NCBI GenBank assembly: GCA_017853915.1
Contig: JAFMIS010000162.1
Span: forward strand, 1 to 6,070
Reading direction: 5' to 3'
From: a bacterium
GTDB lineage: Bacteria > Bdellovibrionota_C > UBA2361 > OMII01
Length of the DNA: 6,070 nt
Below, piece by piece: positions 1-5,767 of the stretch. The number at the start of each line of letters is the position of its first letter. Position 1 is the stretch's first letter. The notes below the pieces were generated by a model. That model was not told where the DNA came from and searched no databases. It worked only from the letters and a program-made list of their open reading frames with translations. Made by a program: the position numbers and the translations under genes.

Positions 1-2703
1 CCATCAGATTTTGAAATTGTGTGTTCCTATACCCGGGGTGTGACGCGTGGGAGCGGGGGGCTTTATGAGGAGGGTGTTCGCCGGGAGCGCGAGACCTTGC
101 TACGGGCCATGATTCTTCGCTGCCTGGAGATGACAAACCCCGGGTGTACCATCTCCTGTGATGAGCTGGTTGAGCTGACCGGCGAGGACGCGCTGTTTTT
201 GCGAGAGACCGGCGTGAATGATGGTGTAAGGGCGCTGCCTCCGTTGCCGGAGGGGATCTCCTGGACTCCAGCCCTTGTCGGTTGGGCCTATCAAGTGTGG
301 AACAATCCCGTCAGGCATGCGCAGTCCTGGGGAGTTAGTCTGAAAGAACGAAATCAAGCGGAGCACGCCAGTGTAGCCAGGTTAACGCAGGTTTTTACGG
401 ATGAGTACATAGCAGATTTTATTACTCGACGATGTTTTGCTCTCAGCAAAAAAACTAACTCGCCGTGTAAAGATGGTCAGGGCGTTTCATGTTGTGATCC
501 AGGCTGTGGGGTCGGTCATATGCTTCTCAGCGCGATTAAAAACTATCAAGTTGCTTTCCCTGGGGCTTGTGTAAGTGAATTGCGGGTCTACGGAAGTGAT
601 ATCGATCCGGATGCTGTGGAGCTCTGTCGTGTTCTGGTATTCCTGGAGTTCCTCCGCCAGGGGTTTCGGGGGGATAGAAGAGAGCTCTGGAGAACTCTTG
701 TAAGCTCGATTTCGGTTGTGGACGCACCGCTTGGAACGCTGCACAGAGGGCATCACCGTGGTCGCGAGGTCTTTGATATACTGGTCACGAACCCTCCCTA
801 TCTAGGGCGACGTAAAATGTCGGGGGAATTGCGGAGCTTTCTAGACCAAGAGTATCCGGCCACGAGAATCGATCTCGCGGCTGCTTTCCTTCAACGCTGT
901 GTCGAATTGACGCGCTCCGGTGGGATCATAGGTTTTGTGACGAGTGACAAGTGGCTACGCCTGCGGGGATATGATGGTTTTCGCCGCGGAGGCGGAGATT
1001 TTGAGGGGTTTCTCAGCGAGGTTGCACTTGATGTTATGTGTGAGTTGGGCCCGCGAGCTTTTCATAAAAACACGGCTCTTCACGATGGGCTTCGAGTCTC
1101 AGTGGTATGTGGACGCAAAGCATCTCCCTCGCAACAGCATACATTTTCCTATAGCAACTTCTCCGAGGTCGCGACGTATGATGAAAAAACGGCCCTCTTT
1201 CGCCGTCTGTCTGAGCCGGGAGATGTAGGTGATATCTGCCACGAAGTGTCGCAAGCTAAGTTAATCGGAGCTGATCCGAGGAGATTATTCCTTGAGGTGG
1301 GGCACATTCCGAATTCTTTGCGTGTATCGCCCAGATCTGTGGGCGACCTGGCGCACGTTGTGGTCGGGATACAAACCAATCATGACGAGCGGTTCGTGCG
1401 ATATGTTTGGCAAATTCCGGGAGGCACGCCAGGATGGATCCCATACAGCAAGGGAGGGGGATATCGGCGTTGGATAGGGGCGAATCATTGGTTGCTGGAT
1501 TGCCGTGAGGGTTTTTCGCGCTATGCGCGCTCAGTAGCGGGCGCGCGCACAGCGGAGCAATGGTGCGCACGCCGTGGTTGGAGTTATTCGTGGTTGGCAA
1601 ATGGTAGCTTGGGGCTTCGGCTGAAAGAGAGTGGATGGAGTTTTGGGCGAGCCGCATCAACTGGGGTGTTTTGTGAGGATCCCCGACTGGTCGCGTACCT
1701 CAACTCACGAGTGGCCTCATCGTGTGTTCGGCTTCTCGGTGGAAAGATACAACTCCCAGAGGGGGTGACGAGAGCATTACCTGTTCCTGCTTCTCTCGAT
1801 CCTATTTCTCCCGATGTGATTGAGCGAATCGTTGAGATAAAGCGCCTGTTAGTTGAGCGAGATCCAACGGACATCGTGTATCTTCCCCCGACGACAAGGC
1901 AATCACGAGACTGGCGTGTGCTTGAGGCTTTGGTAGCTCTGCTGGAGGGGTGTCTCGAGGCGCAGGTCGAAGAAGCTCTCGGGTTGACATACGCTGAGTC
2001 TGAGGATGTGGACCGACGCCTGGGCGTTCCGGTAGGGTTGCTGCACATTCAAGATGCGGCGTCTGAGGAGAAGTTTTGGTCGCGGGTGCCGGAAGAGTAT
2101 CGCGCTCTTCGTATTCTTGTAGAGAGTGTCGCTGATCGACGCAGGCATTCACAGAAAAACACGCCTGGCCTATCAGCGGATTCGCTGTCAAACGCTCTTC
2201 GAGGGAAGGGAATGCGGAAGGGGCCCTGGATTCTGCCCGCGGATGGAATGGTAGAGAGGTTATCGCGACATTTCTATATCAATCCGATTGAATTAGTGGT
2301 GGCCTGGGAAGAGGTATTGGAGAAAAACAACGGTCTCGGGGCTCTCGAACGATATGAATCTGCTCAGGAGAGGATACTAGAGATCGTTTTGGAGATCCTA
2401 GGGCATCGATGGTGGTCGTCAAAGGAAGCGAAAAAGCGGGCGACTGTAGGGAGCATAGACGTGTACGATATAGGTGCCAAGGTGCGCTGTGCCGGTGGAG
2501 TGATAGAGGAAGATCTTGCGATTGATCTTCCGCTTGAGGACTGGTTGTTCGATAACTTCGCTGCTTGGACACACAGATTATTTAAAGGAGAGTCGCCTTG
2601 TATCTGGCTCGCAGGGAGAGGAGCGAGGGGAAATACGGTGATTCATCGATGGGATGTTCAGGGAGCTGAAGCGGAATCACGATGTCATGCGCCGGAAAGC
2701 TGA
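1..2703 (+). CDS. PglX-like (BREX/DISARM type, Eco57I-like) N6-adenine DNA methyltransferase, 5' end uncertain
   Basis: Predicted to transfer a methyl group from SAM to adenine N6 in a specific DNA site, as the modification subunit of BREX (PglX) or class 1 DISARM (DrmMI) marks self DNA. Residues are numbered from the GTG at 19. Seen: the VGWAYQVWN block (87-95) and LTQVFTDEYI block (122-131) that precede the catalytic domain in this family; SAM motif I DPGCGVG (160-166); acidic motif II SDIDP (193-197); catalytic NPPY (258-261); GFVTSDKWLR (305-314). The specificity half has GIQTNHDERF (450-459), PYSKGGGYRRW (475-485), WSYSWLANGSLG (521-532) and LNSRVA (561-566), which match PglX-type proteins as I know them. 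A block resembling the family's PIYW...YYHR segment lies at 860-878, 16 residues before the stop. No nuclease motif was recognised. The frame is open to base 1 and neither the GTG at 19 nor the ATG at 109 has a visible ribosome binding site, so the true start may lie outside. At 894 residues or more it is shorter than typical PglX (about 1,200). Family call is firm; membership of a working defence system is not shown. Confidence 0.88.
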   Translation, partial: PSDFEIVCSYTRGVTRGSGGLYEEGVRRERETLLRAMILRCLEMTNPGCTISCDELVELTGEDALFLRETGVNDGVRALPPLPEGISWTPALVGWAYQVWNNPVRHAQSWGVSLKERNQAEHASVARLTQVFTDEYIADFITRRCFALSKKTNSPCKDGQGVSCCDPGCGVGHMLLSAIKNYQVAFPGACVSELRVYGSDIDPDAVELCRVLVFLEFLRQGFRGDRRELWRTLVSSISVVDAPLGTLHRGHHRGREVFDILVTNPPYLGRRKMSGELRSFLDQEYPATRIDLAAAFLQRCVELTRSGGIIGFVTSDKWLRLRGYDGFRRGGGDFEGFLSEVALDVMCELGPRAFHKNTALHDGLRVSVVCGRKASPSQQHTFSYSNFSEVATYDEKTALFRRLSEPGDVGDICHEVSQAKLIGADPRRLFLEVGHIPNSLRVSPRSVGDLAHVVVGIQTNHDERFVRYVWQIPGGTPGWIPYSKGGGYRRWIGANHWLLDCREGFSRYARSVAGARTAEQWCARRGWSYSWLANGSLGLRLKESGWSFGRAASTGVFCEDPRLVAYLNSRVASSCVRLLGGKIQLPEGVTRALPVPASLDPISPDVIERIVEIKRLLVERDPTDIVYLPPTTRQSRDWRVLEALVALLEGCLEAQVEEALGLTYAESEDVDRRLGVPVGLLHIQDAASEEKFWSRVPEEYRALRILVESVADRRRHSQKNTPGLSADSLSNALRGKGMRKGPWILPADGMVERLSRHFYINPIELVVAWEEVLEKNNGLGALERYESAQERILEIVLEILGHRWWSSKEAKKRATVGSIDVYDIGAKVRCAGGVIEEDLAIDLPLEDWLFDNFAAWTHRLFKGESPCIWLAGRGARGNTVIHRWDVQGAEAESRCHAPES

Positions 2704-2808
2704 ACGAGGGGGAAGAGCGCGGATTGTCCCGGCAAGCGAAGAATCTTCTCGGGCTTATCAGGTGTGCGTGTTTCAACGGCTATACACAGTGAGGCGTGGT
2801 ACTGAAGA

Positions 2809-3567
2809 ATGAATTCTCTAATAGTTTTTCCAGATGAACAGCGTGATGATTCTCTCATCGTGATTGAGGGAAAGAGAGCGGCGAAATTGTATGCCGATTA
2901 TCAAGCTCTTCGTGGGCAAGAAATTCGCATCGCTATCCTTGGAGGAATGAAGGGAACTGCAAAAGTAACAGAGGTAATATCAAACCAGGTGCGATGCGAA
3001 ATCATAGCGCTGAGAGAGTCTACGCCGTTAAAGCCCATCGATCTGATTGTAGGGCTTTCAAGGCCCCAGACTATGAAGAAGGTGGTGCAGGCTGCTGTTA
3101 TGATAGGAGCCCGCTCCATCCATTGTGTTCGCACGCAACGAGGAGAGAGAAGCTATGGCACTGCTACTCTATTTGAGCCTCAACAACTTCAGGAAGAGAT
3201 CATCAAGGCATTAGAGCAAGTAGGAGAGGGGCTTGCTCCACAGGTGACAGTTCATCGGACGTTTTCATTTTTTATCCGTAATCATCTGGACCGCATCGCG
3301 AATGTGGAGGCCGTCAAGCTTATCGCGCACCCAGAGGGTAACCGATTAACACCTGAGTTTTCAGTAGGTGAGGCTCGTTCAGTTGTTGTGGCGGTCGGGC
3401 CTGAGGCTGGATGGGCAGAAGAGGAGCTCGCTGTATTTGAGCGCGCGGGTTTTCAACGAGTGGGGCTAGGCTCTCGCGTATTACGGGTCGAGATAGCACT
3501 CGTCTTTCTACTGGGTCAAATTTGTCTCCTCCGGGCTGACTCGGAAAAATCCCAATCGGAAAGGTAG
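2809..3567 (+). CDS. rsmE: RsmE-family 16S rRNA (uracil-N3) methyltransferase, diverged paralogue branch
   Basis: RsmE is a SPOUT-fold (knotted) SAM-dependent enzyme that methylates N3 of U1498 of 16S rRNA in the 30S subunit. The 252-residue length fits the family. An N-terminal PUA-like part covers about residues 1-70 and the SPOUT domain about 75-243. The knot region is clear: VAVGPEAGWAEEEL (194-207), then LGSRVLRVEIA (220-230), which corresponds to the family's LGxRILRxETA. Several features match a divergent RsmE subfamily known in gammaproteobacteria rather than the usual enzyme: the MNSLIVFPDE start, LGGMKG (44-49), SRPQTMKKVVQAA (84-96) instead of the K-x-x-R/K-M-D-x-I-x-Q-K segment, ALEQVGEG (134-141) and LIAHPEG (171-177). 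For that branch U1498 as the target is inferred. The ATG at 2809 is the first possible start, since an in-frame TGA lies at 2803-2805. The ribosome binding site is poor: GAGG at 2791-2794 is far upstream. The gene follows the methyltransferase by 105 bp, with no convincing promoter between. Confidence 0.9.
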   Translation: MNSLIVFPDEQRDDSLIVIEGKRAAKLYADYQALRGQEIRIAILGGMKGTAKVTEVISNQVRCEIIALRESTPLKPIDLIVGLSRPQTMKKVVQAAVMIGARSIHCVRTQRGERSYGTATLFEPQQLQEEIIKALEQVGEGLAPQVTVHRTFSFFIRNHLDRIANVEAVKLIAHPEGNRLTPEFSVGEARSVVVAVGPEAGWAEEELAVFERAGFQRVGLGSRVLRVEIALVFLLGQICLLRADSEKSQSER

Positions 3568-3574
3568 ATAAGCA

Positions 3575-3586
3575 CTGTAAATACAG
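3575..3586. repeat. Short perfect inverted repeat upstream of the cpaB promoter
   Basis: CTGTA-AA-TACAG is a perfect 5+5 bp dyad with a 2-bp centre. It sits 8 bp after the rsmE stop and 4 bp before the proposed -35 box of cpaB, a usual place for an activator or regulator site. The loop is too short for it to act as an RNA hairpin terminator. The half-site spacing (CTGT-N4-ACAG) does not fit the E. coli LexA box, which needs eight bases. Function is inferred; a 10-base dyad can also arise by chance. Confidence 0.25.
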
Positions 3587-3590
3587 CAAC

Positions 3591-3619
3591 TTAAGAGTGT
3601 CCGCATCTTTTTCTATACC
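3591..3619 (+). promoter_or_regulatory. Candidate sigma70-type promoter for cpaB
   Basis: TTAAGA (3591-3596) and TATACC (3614-3619) are separated by exactly 17 bp. Each hexamer matches four of six bases of the TTGACA and TATAAT consensus. Transcription from here would begin around 3625 and give a leader of about 75 bases before the cpaB start. The match is moderate and was found by eye. Confidence 0.35.
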
Positions 3620-3622
3620 TTC

Positions 3623-3646
3623 CCGATAGATCTGCCGATAGCTCTC
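3623..3646 (+). repeat. 12-bp tandem repeat, two copies, in the cpaB leader
   Basis: Two adjacent 12-bp units, CCGATAGATCTG (3623-3634) and CCGATAGCTCTC (3635-3646), agree at 10 of 12 positions, with the heptamer CCGATAG identical. They follow directly after the proposed -10 box, at and just past the predicted transcription start. Such placement could suit a repressor contacting one DNA face about every turn, but two copies are too few to be sure. Confidence 0.35.
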
Positions 3647-3688
3647 ATGAAGGCAGAAGAATGCTGCGCGTGTCGTCACGGATAGTCT

Positions 3689-3695
3689 GAAGGGA
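3689..3695 (+). promoter_or_regulatory. Ribosome binding site of cpaB
   Basis: GAAGGGA lies five bases upstream of the ATG at 3700. An in-frame TGA at 3688-3690 overlaps this element, so no longer reading frame is possible and this start is fixed. Confidence 0.7.
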
Positions 3696-3699
3696 AGCT

Positions 3700-4587
3700 A
3701 TGGCGCTATCAAGAGGGAACTTCAACCGAGGTCGGGGAGGGAGATCAAAGAGTGATCCTCTGGCTGTGATCGGCGGAGCGGTGTTCCTCATAGCTTTCCT
3801 TGGAATTATCGCCGTCTATCTTCATATCTCAAGCGGTCCGAGCGACGCGGCCATAAAGCCGGTTGAGGTTCCTGTCATCACAGGCGTAGAGATTTTAGTT
3901 CCGATCGAAACCCTCGATGTGGGCACATCATTCCAGCCTACGATGTTTCGTAAGGAGCATATTCCAGAAGAGCAGGTTTCAGGTGACACTGTACGTTCTT
4001 TCGATGAACTCAAGGGAATGTATGCCAAAGGGATCCTGGTCAAAAATCAGCCCATTCTTAAAGGCTCTTTAACGAGCAGGCAGCCTGTTCACATCCTAAC
4101 AGCCGCGTTGCCTCGCAGATATCGCGCCGTTGCTTTAACGGTGGAGCAGCCACTTCTCGATAATGTTGATGGATGGGCGCAACCAGGCACCGACGTTGAT
4201 CTGGTATGGCTGACTGACGTGTTTGGAAAGAATACCGCGTCCGTGTTAGCTGGGCCTGTGCGAGTGCTTGCCTCCAACCGCGCGACCGAGGGCAAGCCAG
4301 TGGCGAACGCGACTCAGGGGCAGTACGTAACCGTGACCTTATTGCTGAGCCTTCGTGATTCAATTCGAGTGAGTCTGGCAGCCGCGCACGGTAAATTAAC
4401 GTTGGGGCTTCGCGGCCAGGGGGACAAGCGGCCCAATGAGGCGTCAAAACCGATTTCAAGCGTGATCGAGGAGCGAATAGCGCCAGCGCAGGAGCAGCCA
4501 TTTGTCTCGGTAAAGATCTCCGATCAGGAAACTGGCCAGAGTGAGGTCAAGCGCTTTAATCTCGAGGGAAGACCGCTCGAAGAGTAG
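3700..4587 (+). CDS. cpaB: Flp/Tad pilus assembly protein CpaB (RcpC) homologue
   Basis: CpaB/RcpC is an inner-membrane-anchored periplasmic protein of the Tad (Flp) type IV pilus machine; it works with the outer-membrane secretin CpaC/RcpA. Seen in the 295 residues: a basic, Gly/Arg-rich cytoplasmic N-terminus (1-18); one hydrophobic membrane segment (about 21-42); a SAF domain (about 61-126), starting with VEILVPIETLDVGT and ending with KGILVKNQPILKGSL; then the RcpC/CpaB domain (about 139-240), with YRAVALTVEQ (141-150), QPGTDVDLVWLTD (161-173), VLAGPVRVLA (182-191) and VTVTLLLSLRDSIRVSLAAAHGKL split over 210-233. A polar tail (241-295) ends in DQETGQ...RFNLEGR, like the family's C-terminal strand pair. 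The start is supported by a good ribosome binding site. Normally cpaB heads a run of tad genes (cpaC, cpaE, cpaF, tadB, tadC). Here the next gene is convergent ldcA, so the gene stands alone. The rest of the pilus set may be elsewhere, or the protein may have another periplasmic role. Confidence 0.88.
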   Translation: MALSRGNFNRGRGGRSKSDPLAVIGGAVFLIAFLGIIAVYLHISSGPSDAAIKPVEVPVITGVEILVPIETLDVGTSFQPTMFRKEHIPEEQVSGDTVRSFDELKGMYAKGILVKNQPILKGSLTSRQPVHILTAALPRRYRAVALTVEQPLLDNVDGWAQPGTDVDLVWLTDVFGKNTASVLAGPVRVLASNRATEGKPVANATQGQYVTVTLLLSLRDSIRVSLAAAHGKLTLGLRGQGDKRPNEASKPISSVIEERIAPAQEQPFVSVKISDQETGQSEVKRFNLEGRPLEE

Positions 4588-4657
4588 CAGTCAGGGAGCA
4601 TTTTCTACCACCCCTCGGCGCCTGTTTGCCTGGCACCTGCCATCGCTGTCCACTGCG

Positions 4658-5641
4658 TCAGTTGACACCAGGTTCTTCTATGATGAGCTCACCACGCCTC
4701 GCATCAAGCGTCGCAGTTGCTCCAAGGGGGAGTGTCGCGTTATGGGGGATGTGGCCAAACGGCAGACCTAGCACTATTGGTTTCTTGAGTGGCCGCAGTC
4801 TGTCAATTACCACGTCGCGCAACGATTGCAGAGATTCGGCGTCTTGGGGTTTGTAGGCGCACTTATCGAAGGTTCCCAAGGCAAATCCTTTTACTCCATT
4901 GAATAGCCCGACATTCAATAAATGAGTAAGTGTCCGATCGATACGGAAGGGAGTTTCTCCGACATCCTCGAGGCACAGTATGGATCCAGCAAGAGAGGGT
5001 AAAAATGGGGTTCCAATCAGAGAATTGATGATTGATAGATTGCCGCCCACGAGTCGTCCGGTGGCTTTCCCGGCATATAAACAATCTACTACGGATCGCG
5101 ATTCCGGGCTGTGCGTTCCCAGTGGCCCCAAACATTCAGGGGTGCCCCCAATCTGCGCCAGAAAGCTGTCCCACGTAAAAGTAGGGCAGTCAGGCTGCAT
5201 CAGAGACTGCATCGTGGGGCCATGGAAGGTCATGATTCCGGATCTGACCAGGGCTCCACACAATAAAGTTGTTAGATCACTACATCCAACAAGAATCTTT
5301 GGAGATCGTCGTAGGGCGGTAAAGTCGAGCTGCGAAAGTATGCGCCCAGTGCCATAACCACCTCGCACACAAAAAATAGCTCGTACGCTCTTTGAACGGA
5401 AAGCCTTATTAAGATCCAACACCCTGTGGCGATCGCTCCCCGCCAAAAATCCGTTTTTCTCTCGGGCATGGACGCCGACCCGTACCTCGTAGCCAAGTTC
5501 GGAGAGGCGCCTTTTGGCCATGTCGAGCAATGAGGGGTTGTACGGTGGACTGGCGGGGGCAACGAGGCAAATAGTATCGCCGCTTCGCAGGCGGGGTGGT
5601 TTGCTCAGCTTCGGGATGCGACGGGGAGGAACAATCGACAT
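4658..5641 (-). CDS. ldcA: LD-carboxypeptidase (muramoyltetrapeptide carboxypeptidase), peptidase family S66
   Basis: LdcA is a cytoplasmic serine peptidase that removes the terminal D-alanine from murein tetrapeptides, turning them into tripeptides for peptidoglycan recycling. The 327-residue length is close to the usual 300-310. Seen: the family opening RLRSGDTICLVAPASPP (17-33); CVRGGYGTGRIL (91-102); the nucleophile elbow GCSDLTTL with Ser121; LEDVGETPFRIDRTL (224-238) with catalytic Glu225; and GLPFGHIPHN (292-301) with His297. The Ser-Glu-His spacing (104 and 72) resembles the 102 and 68 known for the Pseudomonas aeruginosa enzyme (Ser115, Glu217, His285). No signal peptide is visible, as expected for a cytoplasmic enzyme. 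The ATG at 5641 is the only upstream choice, because an in-frame stop lies nine bases before it (complement of 5648-5650). No good ribosome binding site is seen, but a hairpin sits just upstream. The related MccF immunity proteins share the fold and triad; the length and motifs favour LdcA. Confidence 0.93.
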   Translation of the reverse strand: MSIVPPRRIPKLSKPPRLRSGDTICLVAPASPPYNPSLLDMAKRRLSELGYEVRVGVHAREKNGFLAGSDRHRVLDLNKAFRSKSVRAIFCVRGGYGTGRILSQLDFTALRRSPKILVGCSDLTTLLCGALVRSGIMTFHGPTMQSLMQPDCPTFTWDSFLAQIGGTPECLGPLGTHSPESRSVVDCLYAGKATGRLVGGNLSIINSLIGTPFLPSLAGSILCLEDVGETPFRIDRTLTHLLNVGLFNGVKGFALGTFDKCAYKPQDAESLQSLRDVVIDRLRPLKKPIVLGLPFGHIPHNATLPLGATATLDARRGELIIEEPGVN

Positions 5642-5658
5642 AGAAAATCATTGTGGAG

Positions 5659-5679
5659 CTTGCCCGGTAAATCGGCAAG
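5659..5679 (-). repeat. Hairpin-forming inverted repeat in the ldcA leader
   Basis: CTTGCC (5659-5664) and GGCAAG (5674-5679) are perfect complements around a 9-base loop; a bulged alternative pairs seven bases. In ldcA mRNA the hairpin would end 17 bases before the start codon, where it could affect ribosome access, or the site could bind a protein as DNA. It lies in the 126-bp divergent gap, so it could also concern the gene on the right. No run of T follows on either strand, so it is not an intrinsic terminator. Confidence 0.4.
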
Positions 5680-5754
5680 GTCCAACCAGCGACTGGCTCG
5701 ACCGGAGCGTCCCTTGAGTGATAGGGTGGGGTTGACCTCCTCGTTCTTACTAGC

Positions 5755-5761
5755 AGGGTGA
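5755..5761 (+). promoter_or_regulatory. Ribosome binding site of the DUF1579-like gene
   Basis: AGGGTGA lies six bases before the ATG at 5768. An in-frame TGA at 5759-5761 overlaps this element and rules out an earlier start. No convincing -10/-35 pair was found upstream; TTGACC at 5732-5737 resembles a -35 box but has no partner at the right distance. Confidence 0.55.
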
Positions 5762-5767
5762 TCGTTT

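Noticed and set aside
1518..1568. Cluster of seven GCGC tetramers within 51 bp inside the methyltransferase gene.
   Set aside because: It is explained by Arg/Ala codons in the coding frame (RYARSVAGAR region), and PglX-type enzymes methylate adenine in non-palindromic sites, so no link is expected.
1584..2191. Long minus-strand frames of 129-154 codons opposite the methyltransferase gene.
   Set aside because: They are overlapping antisense frames with low-complexity Ser/Arg/Thr/Pro-rich products and no family resemblance, while the plus frame has continuous family motifs.
3575..3586. Reading the CTGTA-AA-TACAG dyad as a LexA/SOS box.
   Set aside because: The half-site spacing is four bases rather than the eight of the E. 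coli box, and cpaB is not a known SOS gene.
3607..3613. T-rich tract after rsmE that could end an intrinsic terminator.
   Set aside because: No G+C-rich stem precedes it directly; the nearest dyad is 20 bases upstream with a two-base centre.
4058..4501. 147-codon minus-strand frame opposite cpaB.
   Set aside because: It is the antisense shadow of the CpaB domain, without recognisable motifs or a ribosome binding site.
4588..4657. Possible shared terminator between convergent cpaB and ldcA, including the dyad TGGCA-CC-TGCCA at 4631-4642.
   Set aside because: The dyad centre is only two bases, so the full stem cannot fold as RNA, and no T-run follows on either strand. Termination may be Rho-dependent or occur within the opposite gene.
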